Shown here piece by piece: positions 31,321 through 52,563 of a stretch of 64,000 nt of DNA. The notes beneath the pieces are model-generated. The model was not told where the DNA came from and ran no database searches. It saw only the letters and a program-made list of their open reading frames with translations. Every line of letters starts with the position of its first letter. Position 1 is the stretch's first letter. Source of the DNA: Adiantum capillus-veneris (Eukaryota > Streptophyta > Polypodiopsida > Polypodiales > Pteridaceae). Location of the stretch: contig CM043967.1 of the NCBI GenBank assembly GCA_014529385.2, positions 10,678,001-10,742,000 on the forward strand, read 5' to 3'. The position numbers and the translations under genes were made by a program.

Positions 31321-33178
31321 GTACACAAGGTGAGGAAGAAGGGGGAGCAACAAAGAGAATAAGAACGACGGGATCAGGCCCATCTTCTCCCGCTCCAAAC
31401 TTGTGACTATTTCCACCTAGCATGGTGCTCCCCCACATTTGAGTTTCCCCAAGTCCTTTCCTTCTTCTCTTTGTGGATGCGTTATAAAGAACGTGTAATT
31501 TTTGAGCTCTAAAGAAGCTCCTTCTGCCTTGATCTATGTATAAGTCTATAAGTCAGTTGGTGTAACTCTACTAGGCTATTGGCTCTATCTTTGCCTCCCC
31601 CGTGTCTAGTGTGCTTAAAATAACCTATTCTTGCAATGTAGTGGGTCTTTTCCATGCCTTGTGTGGACCATACTGACAATGATCCGTATGTCTTGGAAAA
31701 ATATGGACCATGGTTGAACAGTATATGCTACATTAAAATAAATCAAAATGGTGAGTAGAGTAGGGATTTATGGAGCATATGTTATTTGCATATGGAACAT
31801 GCTACCTCACCATGTGATGAGTGATATGTTGCCCACCCCACCCTGCCAGGTATACCTTCTTCCAATCCAGCAAGGCTGCTTGAAATGATGTGAGCTTACT
31901 TTTGTCCCACGAATGCTACTCAATGTAGTGGAAGATTTTATCAAGTGATTTCCACACATTTGCCTTGTAATTTTGGATTGCCACTCTATGTAACTGTTTC
32001 CATTTGTTAAACAGGTTTCTATTCTTTCTATCACACTCTTTGAGGATAAACCCAACAAACCTTCTAGCCTTCACGCCGCCCTACCAATGCTTTCCTTGGT
32101 ACCTTGTAACGACCTTGAGACATCTTATGGTCCTCTTTGATTTTGACATTGCGTCCATGTAAACTGTAATGGAAATGGCCTATGAACTTGAGAGTAATGT
32201 AATTAGGAAAATTAGAGAAAGCATTTTTGTGAGATTACTTTGTGAATTGATGGTAGCAACATAAACATAGTACTTGGTTAACTTGGCATGAACAACACTT
32301 TTGCAAGAGAAAGAGTTTAGAGAACATGACAACAATTGAGGACCGTATGTGGAGCCGGTCCCCCCTCCAATAGACATTTGTATTATAGTTTCTCCCATCA
32401 AGAGAGACTTGGTACAATACAATCTTTGTGTTCCTTGTGACTTAGGTGATGCAATGAAGATGGAAAACTTCATACATCACGAGCATAACATAAACTTTGC
32501 AAAAAGTATTAACTATCCCAAGCGTCGGTCCGAAGGCCTCAAACACCTTCGAAGGTGGGGAGAGCTAGCAAGGAATGAGGGTAGGAGGAAGAAACATTCA
32601 ATGGGAAAAAGAAGTAGTTCCTCACTTATCATCACTCTTCTTGCTAGCATACATAATAGCATAGTAATGAAGATGGAAAGCTTAAGCATTGAAGCATGGC
32701 TCTTGGTTGGATTTGCATTCCATAGCGAAGAGTGTTGGTGTAGGCTCTCAACTTCTCTACTAGCTTGGAGAAGGAGATGGAGCTCTTGCACTTTGCACTC
32801 CACACAATTAGAGTGTGTGAGTGTGTATGGGAGAGTATACCCCCAAGCTAGCCCCCTTCTTGCTTTGGTCGACCCCGCCTTGTAGCTCATGCTTGAAGCT
32901 CATTGGACCCCTGCAAGCATGGGGCCAATCACATGCAGGATGAAAAATAAGCAACAAGGGTAGTCTTGGACAAGTGTCCCCCTTTCCCCTTTGAGAGAGA
33001 GGGATTAATAAATGAGTAAATAATAATTAAACTAAAACAATCTTGGAAATGGGCCACTGTGCAACAAACTCCACTTTGATGGGATTGGAGGGTATTCAAT
33101 CCTTTGAAACAATGAACTCAAGATAAGCTTCTTGTTATAGAGAGTGAGGGTGCAGACCACGACATCAATGGGTGCAAG

Positions 33179-33180
<2 letters not shown>
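31321..33180. other. No recognised feature
   Basis: Contains a 178-codon plus frame (32349-32885) and a 125-codon minus frame on the same DNA; neither has a recognisable domain or codon pattern favouring one strand. Confidence 0.35.

Positions 33181-33181
<1 letters not shown>

Positions 33182-33224
<43 letters not shown>
33182..33224. repeat. (GA)n microsatellite
   Basis: GA dinucleotide tract of about 43 bases. Confidence 0.95.
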
Positions 33225-33228
<4 letters not shown>

Positions 33229-33637
33229 GATAAATGGAGAAGAAATGGGCTTGTTTTGAGCACTATATAGGTGAAAAAAGGGGTTTTAAGGAGAGACAAT
33301 GCCATTTTGATATTAAAACATAGTGGGAGATCTTCGAGGGAAAAAAATAACTTTCAAAAATTTTGAGATTTTTAGGGTTTATTCATGGACGAATGTAATT
33401 TTTCTGGGCTAGTGGGTAGGTGATTGGTAATAATTACTCCCCCCCTCCCCCTCTCCCTTAGGACAAATTAAGCCATAATTAAAGGGACAAACTAAACTCT
33501 TCCCTACCTTTCCTTAGATAGTGGGTAGTACCACGGGTGGTACCACCACCCTCTTCCTATTGGTGCAACCTCAAAAATTCTTTAATCCGAAGGGACCTTT
33601 CAAAGTACAAATAGTTCTTAATGAACTTAGCAGCTTC

Positions 33638-33781
33638 TTTGATTATCATATATTGCTTTTCTATTCTTTATTGTACCAATGAAGAATCAATACAAGTATA
33701 CTACAAATCCTTGATTATCATATATTGCTTTCCCATTCTTCATTGCATCAATGAAGAATCAATACAAGTATACTACAAATA
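33638..33781. repeat. Tandem duplication, period 72
   Basis: TTGATTATCATATATTGCTT to AGTATACTACAAAT occurs twice head to tail at about 33638-33709 and 33710-33781, with about 90 percent identity by eye. Confidence 0.85.
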
Positions 33782-34795
<1,014 letters not shown>

Positions 34796-35191
34796 CCCTC
34801 CTCTACCCACCTAGCTTCTTGCCAAGTGAAAATTTCCATTTATTTCTATTTCCCCCACAACTTGACGGCATCTCTCATGAAACCTACGTGTTGTAGTTGT
34901 TGCCTCTTTAGTAGCAGGGTTGTGACAGGTTGCCAGACGTCTAGGCGCACACACATTGTCTCTTAAGCAAGAAAGCAACAACCTCCATATCATGAAAATA
35001 TCTTGCTGAGGCTTGTATATTTTCCTCCTCCTTTGGCCTCCAACTCTAGAAAGAAACCGTTCAGACAGGGCATCAGAGGGAGAGAAGAGAGGCGAGAAGA
35101 AGGTCAAATAGGTAGGGGTGATTTTGTTGCCTCCTTGGGCCTCCCACTCTTATTCCTTAGCTACACCTTCTATGTTGCCTCCTACAAGGCA

Positions 35192-35192
<1 letters not shown>

Positions 35193-35284
<92 letters not shown>
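35193..35284. repeat. (GA)n microsatellite
   Basis: GA tract of about 92 bases; frames across it are low complexity. Confidence 0.95.
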
Positions 35285-35286
<2 letters not shown>

Positions 35287-35345
35287 CAAATCCATTGAGA
35301 TAGTGCCCAAGAGGGAGAGAAGATAGAGGAGCAAAAGAGAAGTAG

Positions 35346-35347
<2 letters not shown>

Positions 35348-35382
<35 letters not shown>

Positions 35383-35411
35383 TCTCTCACACACACAAAC
35401 ACACACACACA
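35348..35411. repeat. C33 homopolymer followed by CT and CA repeats
   Basis: A run of 33 C (35348-35380), then CT and CACACA units. Together with the GA tract at 35193 it gives two strong purine/pyrimidine strand biases of opposite sense within 220 bases. Confidence 0.95.
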
Positions 35412-35708
35412 TCCCCGCCTAATGGCTCATAGCTACTCTTGATTCAAAACTTCATACATTGAGTTCTTGTGCGATCTTCCAACACTCCTAAGGGGTAGCC
35501 GGATGGAGGATCTCTTTCCATATGGCAAGGGGGGAGTCAAAATCCATCCCCACTTTATATATAGTAGTACAACGGAGTCATCTTTGATGGTGAGACCGCC
35601 TCCAATGATGCCATGTGGATTATCATACCTTAGACATGCCAACTATATCTACATACAATGCCTTTTGGTAGGCTAGTGAAGGGGCCATGAAAGACATGGT
35701 TTTCATAT

Positions 35709-35717
35709 AGAGAGAGA

Positions 35718-35748
<31 letters not shown>
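35709..35748. repeat. (AG)6 and G29 homopolymer
   Basis: AG repeat passing into 29 consecutive G; complementary in sense to the C33 run 350 bases to the left. Confidence 0.95.
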
Positions 35749-36344
35749 AGGAGAAAGAGGCCCTAATACGCATTCCAAGTGCTCCCATATAACCTACAAA
35801 CGTGGCCTCTTCATTAGAGGAGAAAATTGCGTTGTTGCCACACTCGACATACCTCTTGATGCCTTACACCTTTGATAGGTAGACATATTCAAATTGCTAT
35901 TGGGGTTCTCCCTCCCCAATGCAAAAGCTTACCTACCTTTCCAAAATGGATTTCTTTCCCTCCCCTCTTATATCCTACTTGCCACATTTGGCATCCTCTT
36001 ACAACCTCAAAATCCCTATCGCTTGAACTCAATAACCTAGGTAAGTCCAACTTGTGCCTTCCATGATGTTGATAGGTGTGATGGGAACATGTCTTGATAT
36101 TTTGAGCTTAACAATCTTGCCATGCATATTGCTCAAGATTGACGCTGTTGGCACCTTCTTCTAATTTGAGGCCCAAATGTCCTATCAAAAACTAATTACT
36201 TTTCCTCACCTCTTGCATCGTTCTTCAACTCAAAAACCTCAAAGTTCATGTCCCTTTCAGCTTTTACCTTTTGTGATGTTGATATAGGAGTGATAGGAAT
36301 ATGTCTTGAATTCTCAAGCTTGACAGTCTTGGGGGGAGAGGAGA

Positions 36345-36346
<2 letters not shown>

Positions 36347-36390
<44 letters not shown>
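36347..36390. repeat. (GA)n microsatellite
   Basis: About 44 bases, inside a duplicated unit. Confidence 0.95.
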
Positions 36391-36395
<5 letters not shown>

Positions 36396-36846
36396 TTGTA
36401 ATATGGGCTCCAAGTGCTCCCATATAAACTAACTTGGCATATCAGCAACCTTGAAGTCCCTATGGGTGACAGCATGTTAACGTGTCACACTTTTTCATGT
36501 CCTGGACAATGCTAACTAGCACAATTTTGACATATGCTAACTAGTACAACAACATGAGCTACATCTCCAAGATCTATAACGTAGGATATATCAATAGAAA
36601 GCTCTTGAAACAAGGAATCCAAATGTACAACCTCCAACAAATTTTTAAATTATTTGTAAAAATTTTACCGGATGCCCAACTTTTTTAGAATGTGCTAACT
36701 TGAAAGCGCTAACTAGCACAAAAAGCACGACACATTAACATGCTTTCACCCCTATCATTTGTATTCAATAGTCAAGCTTTTGCCTTCTGTAATGTTGATA
36801 GAAGTGATAGGAATATGTCTTGAATTCTTGAGCTTGAAAATCTTGT

Positions 36847-36849
<3 letters not shown>

Positions 36850-36914
<65 letters not shown>
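36850..36914. repeat. (GA)n microsatellite
   Basis: About 65 bases, at the same place in the next duplicated unit. Confidence 0.95.
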
Positions 36915-36919
<5 letters not shown>

Positions 36920-38245
36920 TCGTAATTTGGGCTCCAAGTGGCCCCATATAATCTACAAAGTACATGGCCTCTTTATTAAAGGTGAAAGTTGTGTTCTTGC
37001 CAAACTCGGTATACCTCTTGATGCCTTATGCCTCCAATAGGCATGCATTTGCAAACTGCTATTGGGATTCACCCTCCCCAATGCAAAAGCTTGTGTGCCT
37101 TTCCCGAAATGATTGCTTTTCCTCCCCTCTTCCATCCTGCTTGCCATTTTATCATCCTCGGCAACCTCAAAATCCCTATCCCTCAAATTCAATAGCCAAG
37201 CATAGCCCAACTTATGCCTTCCATGATGTTGATAGGTGTGACATGAACATGATGCTGATAAGTGTGACGTGAACATCTCTTGAATTTTTGAGCTTGATAG
37301 TCTTACCGGTACATCCATATTGCTCAAGGTTAATGATGCCGATCGGTACCTTCTTGAGGCTGAAATGTCCTATCAAAAATTGATTGCTTTTCCTCCCCTC
37401 TTGCATTATGCTTGCTACACTTGGCAAGCCAACAACCTCAAAATCCATGCCTCTTGCATTCAACAACCCAACTTTTGCCTTCTATGATGATGATATGAGT
37501 GATAGGAATGTGCCTTGAATTCTCGAGATTGACAGTCTTATTGATACATCCATGTTTCTTGAGCTTGATGACACTAGCAGCTCCTTCTTTGAGACTAATA
37601 GCTAAGATAGCAAATTTTTCTAAGCTCAGAAAGAGTGCATCCGATGGTAGAAAGTAACTCAACAATGTTTAAAACGAGCATCTTCAAGGATGATGCAATA
37701 CCCAAGCATTTTGTAAACTCTTGCTGATTTTCCCATGCTTCAATTTTCTACTGCTAGACCTCCATAAGCTCATTTTTCTTCCTTGTGTTGTTTTTTGGTA
37801 TCATCAACACTCCTTTCCATTTTTGAGTTCTAGGTCTAACCTTCAATTTTGTAGCTCGTTGCTTGACGTCCCTTCAACGATGATGAAAGACCCGATGGAC
37901 GGTGGTCCGTAGAAAAAAAAGGGTCATATGTCATAGGGGACGACCAGTTGGCAGTGGAGGGACATTGAAGGGAAGCATGTCTACATTAAGGGAGCACGAA
38001 AAAGGTGGAGTGTAGGATGAAGAAGGAGGGATAACAAGCTGTGCTAACTCTATTGACAGTTGGGCTGCAAGAAGAAGCCGAAGGGTTAAGAGGAAAATGT
38101 TGTTGTCGGAGTGGGCTAACTTTTTTCATGGAGTAGTTGCAAGAAGATTTTGTTTACAGAGTGGGCTGGAAGAAGAAGCAAAAGGAGTCAGAGGATGGGA
38201 ATCATGGGAATATAGGATGTATATACATCATCACTAAATATCAAA

Positions 38246-38497
38246 CTCCTCAGATGACGACGCAGTGACGCCCAACTTGGTATGCTCCGACATGCTTTGC
38301 TTGTCTCATGATGTGCACATCGCAGACGGTCCATGCATCACCTTACTATTCATGGCCTCCACATCCATTCTCAAACCTCTCAGACAACTATGCAGTGATG
38401 CCCAAGCCTAGCATGCTCCGACATGCTTTGTGTCTCTCACGACATGCACATTGCAGACGGGCCATGCACTATCTTACTATTAACGGCCTCCATGTCC
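38246..38497. repeat. Tandem duplication, period about 125
   Basis: CTCAGATGACGACGCAGTGA and its variant CTCAGACAACTATGCAGTGA start two copies at about 38252 and 38377; both contain GCTCCGACATGCTTTG and CTTACTATT. Confidence 0.75.
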
Positions 38498-38825
38498 ATG
38501 AGTACTCCGTAAAATGCCATGGTTCCAAGCTCTCTGATGCACATATAATCTCTTATGGAGGAGCTAGTTGCATCTTTCTGTTTGGTGCTCATGTATGATG
38601 TTTGTGTGGATCATGCCCCTTCTGTCAGGTATTGCAGTGATAGTCTGGTGGATATGATCAATATGGCTATCATCGTGGTCTCCAACAGTTATTTGCTCTT
38701 GCTCACCTCTCCTTTAATGTAGTTAGGAAGCGGAGTGAGATGAAGAGAAGGGAGGTCTATAGCAAAGACTGGTCACCATGCGCCGAGGAGATGGAGCCGG
38801 TGAGATTGCAGGAGCTTCAATAGTT

Positions 38826-38826
<1 letters not shown>

Positions 38827-38865
<39 letters not shown>
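38827..38865. repeat. (CT)n microsatellite
   Basis: About 39 bases, 510 bases upstream of the MYB start codon; followed by G-rich runs at 38902-38924. Confidence 0.95.
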
Positions 38866-38867
<2 letters not shown>

Positions 38868-38931
38868 CTTGCCGGAGGCATCTAGGAGTGCCACATGGTT
38901 TTGGGGGGGGGCGGGGGGGGGGGACGCGGGA

Positions 38932-38953
38932 ATCTATAGTATATACTATAGAT
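38932..38953. promoter_or_regulatory. 22-bp perfect palindrome upstream of the MYB gene
   Basis: Core CTATAGTATATACTATAG, extended by two matching bases on each side, lies 419 bases before the MYB ATG. It could be a dimeric transcription-factor site or a promoter TATA region. It is seen directly; a function is not shown. Confidence 0.5.
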
Positions 38954-39371
38954 AGATGTCCGCGAGATGACATCAAACTTTATAGGTTGTGTTAGAAGTG
39001 AGGCCGAATTAGTTTCCTGGTGTGGATTCGTGTGTGAGGAGCATGCATGAGATCAGCCTAGAGGTGCCATTTTTGCGTGACTCGCTCACAGCCGCCTCTC
39101 TTGCAAAGACCAAAGAAAACTGTTCACCGGTGCTACCCCGCTTGCGAGAATATGAGCGCATTATATCAAAAGCTCTTGGGAAAGACTCTGGGTGAAGAAA
39201 GGTTTTTCTAATCCTAGCTGCTCTGCTTTTGTTTAGAATAGTCGAGGCAGGGCTCCGTGTGTGTGTGTGTCTGCGCGCGCGCGCGCATAGCGTGAGGTGC
39301 GCCTAATTCTAATTGGGGGAAATCAAAACGAGTTGAGCTAGAATTAGCTGTGCAATTAACATAAAGCAAAA

Positions 39372-47880
<8,509 letters not shown>

Positions 47881-47963
47881 TAATTATATCCAACTATCTC
47901 TTCTTCATTTCGCCTTGTATTATAAAACATCCCTCCAATTTGTGTTTTAGGTTTTGGCCCTCA

Positions 47964-47969
47964 AATAAA
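47964..47969 (+). terminator. Likely polyadenylation signal of the MYB gene
   Basis: AATAAA lies 84 bases after the stop codon in an AT-rich 3' region. Confidence 0.5.
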
Positions 47970-48477
47970 AGTCGATCTCATAACCTAATTACTCAACCCT
48001 TTACAAAAAAACATTTCCAAAATTTTAAAATACTATCGTATTATATTATATATGCCAGATTATTAGAGTGCATGGGATTGATTGGTTAACTAGTGTCCAA
48101 ATTTAGAATACTACACATATACATCTTTCTACTGTTTTTCAAGCAAGCAAAGGTACTCCACATGGAGGGGGTTAAATTGTGAAAGAGAAGCTTATTTGAT
48201 TGATTTGAAGTAAACACCCCCTTAATATATAACCCTATATTGAAAATGTCCCAAAAAAACATTATTCTAACCCTATAATTCCTTTCTATTGTATTTTACC
48301 TTCATAAGGCCTTACTTAAGCATGGAACTCTCGCGAGCAATTATGGACCGTTGGATATATGATTTCCTTGTAAGAGGAATCACATTAATGTGTCTGCTAT
48401 AATCCACTAGAATCACAATCATAATAGAAAACAATGTCGCTACTAATTCCTCTATCTACTACATGTACTCCTACCCT
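47970..48477. other. No recognised feature
   Basis: AT-rich 3' flank of the MYB gene without long frames. Confidence 0.4.
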
Positions 48478-48833
48478 CACTATAAGAGGAAAACTCCAGA
48501 ACCGCTAGCATTGCCGCGGATTAACAAAGAAAAATAGAAAGAGAAAATATTGTCTGTGCGGCAATAACAACGGCAAAGGACGCGGTAGTGGTTTGGCAAT
48601 AATATACGCGGTAACATGAGTGGTAATATAGACGCGATTATTACCATGCATATTATCTCGCTTATTATTGCGTATATTACCGCGCATATTATCTTGCATA
48701 TTACCGTGTATATTATCTCACATATTACCGCGCATATTAAAGCTGTACGGATTTTCAAAAATTAAGATGTTCATCTGGTCCATCCAATTTGGATGGCCCA
48801 GATGAGCATCTTTATTGTTGACCTGTATAAAGT
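48478..48833. mobile_element. CACTA-type terminal repeat, copy 1
   Basis: Starts CACTATAAGAGGA, the CACTA-type terminus. It contains many subterminal motifs around ATATTACCGCGC (48600-48740) and ends with a hairpin, arms GATGTTCATCTGG and CCAGATGAGCATC (48768-48812). It matches copy 2 at 49547 along its length. No TAGTG terminus was found at the far side, so it may be one end of a larger element or a miniature derivative. Confidence 0.6.
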
Positions 48834-49546
48834 TATCTAGTCTATGATTGTCTTCTTCTAGCACATAGTTCACATCAACAAATATTGGTCGCTTCTTCGT
48901 AATACTCTTCTCTCACAGGGGAGCTCTATTTATTGTAGGGGGTTTGTATACTCATCTTCGACATTGAAAAGTGAGTCAAATCAACCAGTGATTTGGAAGC
49001 TGATGTAGTTGATGATTGACTTAAGAACCTTTGTGCATAATCATAATTATAGTACTAGGAGCACTCTCATAACCTTTAATTAGATAAGCATCGTATTTGA
49101 AACTTTGTAGCATTTCCATTGCCATTTACATTGCCATTGTCATGTTTGTGCCGGCATCCATTTGGCATTCTCAATGATTATGCATTCTACTCATTATGAC
49201 ATCTATGATAGGTAGATATAGATATATAGACAAATTATAGATTTAATTATCATCCACAAAGGTCAAATATGACCTGTGAGACCAAAAACAAAACATTACA
49301 AAGCTCCTTCGGAATAAAGGGTTTGTTGGATCTTGGGGGCTCCACCTAAAAATATTTAAGTGTAGCACGTGAGTTCACCCAGAGGGGTTTTTTATATACT
49401 AAAGATTTAGAGAATTCCATGTACAGAGGGGTTTAAAAATGAAATTTTTTTTAAAAAGTTACAGGTTTATAAAGGAAGATGGATCTTTTAATTCATGATG
49501 AAGTGTGTGTGTATAGGGGTTTAAAAAATACCTCTTGAGCGCACGT
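48834..49546. other. No recognised feature
   Basis: AT-rich spacer between the two CACTA-type repeats; no long frames. Confidence 0.4.
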
Positions 49547-49838
49547 CACTATAAGAGGAGTTGTCTATAACCGCTAACATTGTCGCAGAAAAACAAAGGA
49601 AAAAGGAGAGAAAATTTGCATGGGCAAAAATAACCGCGGCTGTGAACGCGGTAGTGGTTTATGAGCAATAAGCGCGATAATAGTCGCGGCAATATACCCG
49701 CTGCTATTATCACAACCTTTGCCGCTGCTATTACCGCGACCTTTGCCACTGCTATTACCGCTAAATGCCAGTTCAAAAATAAAGGTGCTCATTTGGGCCA
49801 CCCAAATGAGCATCTTTATTTTTTACCTGCATAAAACA
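49547..49838. mobile_element. CACTA-type terminal repeat, copy 2
   Basis: Starts CACTATAAGAGGA and shares CCGCTAACATTGTCGC and CGGTAGTGGTTT with copy 1. Subterminal motifs are GCTATTACCGC-like. It ends with a hairpin, arms AAAGGTGCTCATTTGGG and CCCAAATGAGCATCTTT (49782-49820). It lies 200 bases 3' of the minus-strand transposase-type gene and may be that element's end. Confidence 0.6.
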
Positions 49839-50037
49839 ATGTCTTCAATAAGAGATCAATTATTTTTTGGAAGAGTATAAAAAATACCAAAGAAATGAAA
49901 CTGAATTTACTTTACCTTGACAATTAAAAAATGTAGAAGATCAACTATTTAAAAAAGTTACAATAAAAAGTAAATAGTTGTGTATACATTGTGCCACATT
50001 GGGACTTTACGAAAGTTTTGACAAAACATTTTTTTAT

Positions 50038-51614
50038 CTAATCCTCGTCGTCGTCTAGAGGCACGTATGTTGGATCACTTTGACTCTACATGAACCCAAA
50101 CCAAATTAAACAATTATCCACAACTCAAAACAATTGATTGAAAATTACTTGTTTAAACTTACCGCTTGTAGTGGTCCAACCGCTGCGTCGAATTTCTCGC
50201 GAGAGATGTGGTTGTTTTCAAACAACCATCGCCAAGTATCAAATTCTGTATGTTGCTCCCGATACTTGACCATCTCTCTGGTTGGTTGAGAGAGAGTGAC
50301 ATTTTCCTAAGTTAGCAATAACAATACCAAATTATCAACTACAATCTTTATAATCAATGATCGACGTTATAATTAAAATAATCTTACATATTTATCATTC
50401 CAAGCTCCCTTGCCTCCTGAGCCATAGTGCGTGGGAGTTTGTATTGCACGGGCCTCGCGTTGTTGTCTATATGATGAGCCCGTCGCAGCTTGATCGCTCT
50501 TCTCTTGAATTGCCCACTCCCACTCCGCGTCTGCCATGTTGCGAGTACCGTGGTAACTCCTGTCTAGATCTTTGACCTGGTTGGCTGCTGCGCACCGCAC
50601 ACTGGACTGCTTGTTTTTTAGAAATGTCTTTATGTAGCCCTCCAACCATTGTTGTAAAAAATGTTGATCGGGAGAGTTTGGAAATCTAGCTAACAGAGAG
50701 TCCTCAATGTACCGTGCATGATCGGGCAGTTGGTCTCTGAACTTTATAAAACAATTCTTATACGTTGAATGTATAAGAATTTGTAGATGGCGTCGAAATG
50801 CCCTGTCTTGTCCTGTGCCGAAATCAACCTCCCCGCCATATTTAACCCTGTAGTAGCGTCCATGCGTGTCTGACACGAGTGCGTCAGTATCCTCGTCCTC
50901 TGCGTCAGGGACGACACGCTCTGAAAGTGGGGACTCCGTTCCCTCACCACTACCAAAACATGCAAAACCATAAGATTTGCCGCCACTTCGTCTCTCATGA
51001 CGCTCGCTTCCCTAAGACAAGCGTCGACGCGTGCTGCCAGAGGAAGTCCGTCGACGATGTTCTGGTGAAGCCATGGCGAAGCCAGAGTGGTATGGAGTGG
51101 TGTAGGACCCTATGATGCCATGGGAGTAGGACCCTGCGATGGAATAGGAGTAGGACGATAGAAAGGGAGAGTAGAGGGAGGTGCCATCCGTGCGAGGCTC
51201 TGTAGGTAAGGAGTCCCTCCCTGACCCCCCCATGGTGTAGTCTGCGGAGAAATGCCGTAGGTCGTAAGCTGTTGTGGAGTGTAGAGGCCAAACAAATCCT
51301 CTGTCGAACGGAGGTACTGGTCTCGTAAAGAGATAGCCCGTTGTAAGTCAGGATCTACGACCGGTGCAGGAATCTGAGAAGGGTAGGTGTAGGATGGCCA
51401 TGCCTGTAAATAACCAAAAAAAAAACCTATGACACTCATGGTTTATGGTTAACTATGTAGTAAAATTATTTATTTCATTGCTTGTTCTCACCGACTCAAG
51501 ACTCGGGTCCACTGGAGGTGATGTCCACCCCGGGTGGGAGCCCACCTGAGATGTGAACCAACCAAAAGAAGAGCCAGTTGGCTGCTCCTCACCAGTTGGT
51601 CTGTCGCCTGCCAC
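50038..51614 (-). pseudogene. CACTA/En-Spm-type transposase-associated gene, spliced, nearly intact
   Basis: Exons that splice in phase 0 on the minus strand are 51614-51492, 51403 to about 51110 then onward, a long exon ending 50388, 50306-50163 and 50085-50038. Introns have GT-AG ends (for example donor GTAAGA after WNDKY; last exon encodes SQSDPTYVPLDDDED and TAG). The central part, RYIEDSLLARFPNSPDQHFL, IKTFLKNKQSSVRCAAANQV and THYGSGGKGAWNDKY, resembles the plant Transposase_24 (Ptta/En/Spm) family. The N-terminal exons are Pro/Gly/Ser-rich. Breaks are one frame change near 51130 and one in-frame TAG at 51014-51012. CACTA-type termini lie just beyond its 3' end. A first exon with a start codon was not found. 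Confidence 0.6.
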
Positions 51615-51689
51615 CTACATTACAAGAGCAATATAGGATTAAGCTTTCTACCCTACTCACTCCTCTAAATATACGTACACAATTATATT

Positions 51690-52451
51690 ACCACACAAAC
51701 ACGTAGATACATATACATACTAGTAGACCTAAGTAGAGGCTACTAGTGCCAAAGGTCAACTGCACCTCCTTAGATATCATCACAGTCTCAACCATGGTAA
51801 AACCAAAGGTACGTTGCGGTAATCCATGCATGACTGGATCAATGACCGCAATGCCACGATTAAAAAAGGACTATACCCAAGAGGAAGCGTCTAACCTTCG
51901 GATGCTATGCTCCCGTACTTAGTGCCTACATACATGCATAAACAGATATATATGTTCACACATATATATATGTTAAGGTTGTAAATGTAGCCATCGTTTT
52001 GTGTTGGCTACACCTAAATTCAACGTCTAAGTGATCAATTGATCGTAACATTACAATTCTCTCCCAGAGGATATATATATTAGCACAAAAACACGTAGAT
52101 ACATACACATACTAGTAGACCTAAGTAGAGGCTAGTAGTACCAAAGGTCGACTGCACCTCTTTAGATATCATCGCAGTCTCAACCGTGGTAAAACCAAAG
52201 GTACATTGCGGTAATCCATGCATGAGTGGATCAATGACCGCAACGCCACGATTAAAAAAGGACTATACCCAAGAGGAAGCATCTAAACTTCGGATGCTAT
52301 GCTCCCGTACTTAGTGCCTACATACATGTATAAATTCATATATATGTACACACATATATATGTTAAGGTTGTAAATGTAGCCATCGTTTTGTGTAGGCTA
52401 CACCTATATTCAACATCTAAGTGATCAATTGATCGTAACATTACAATTCTA
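51690..52451. repeat. Recent tandem duplication, period 392
   Basis: Copies at about 51690-52060 and 52083-52451 run from ACACGTAGATACATA to ATCGTAACATTACAATTCT with only scattered differences (over 90 percent by eye), the most recent duplication in the window. No gene is inside. Confidence 0.9.
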
Positions 52452-52563
52452 ATGTAATGCAATAAGTAATTCTATTTCTCTCACTCTATCTCTCTCTCTC
52501 CATCCCCGAGTCATGTCTGCGCCTCCATGTAAAGCAAGCACTCTCAGAGATGAGTAGCCAAAC

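Larger units (their letters stand above)
35759..37660. repeat. Local segmental duplications
   Basis: A unit beginning RGGYCSTAAT and GCTCCAAGTG then ATATAAYCTAC occurs at 35759, 36393 (partial) and 36917. It continues with CCTCTTGATGCCTTA, CCCTCCCCAATGCAAAAGCT, CCTCAAAATCCCTATC and CCATGATGTTGATAGG. A second block with GATAGGAATATGTCTTGAAT appears near 36290, 36810 and 37500. Two copies contain GA microsatellites at the same internal position (36347-36390, 36850-36914), so the microsatellite was duplicated with the unit or is a recurrent expansion site. Confidence 0.7.

Noticed and set aside
32349-32890. Overlapping 178-codon plus and 125-codon minus frames
   Set aside because: No recognisable motif on either strand, and both could arise by chance in a region of few stops.
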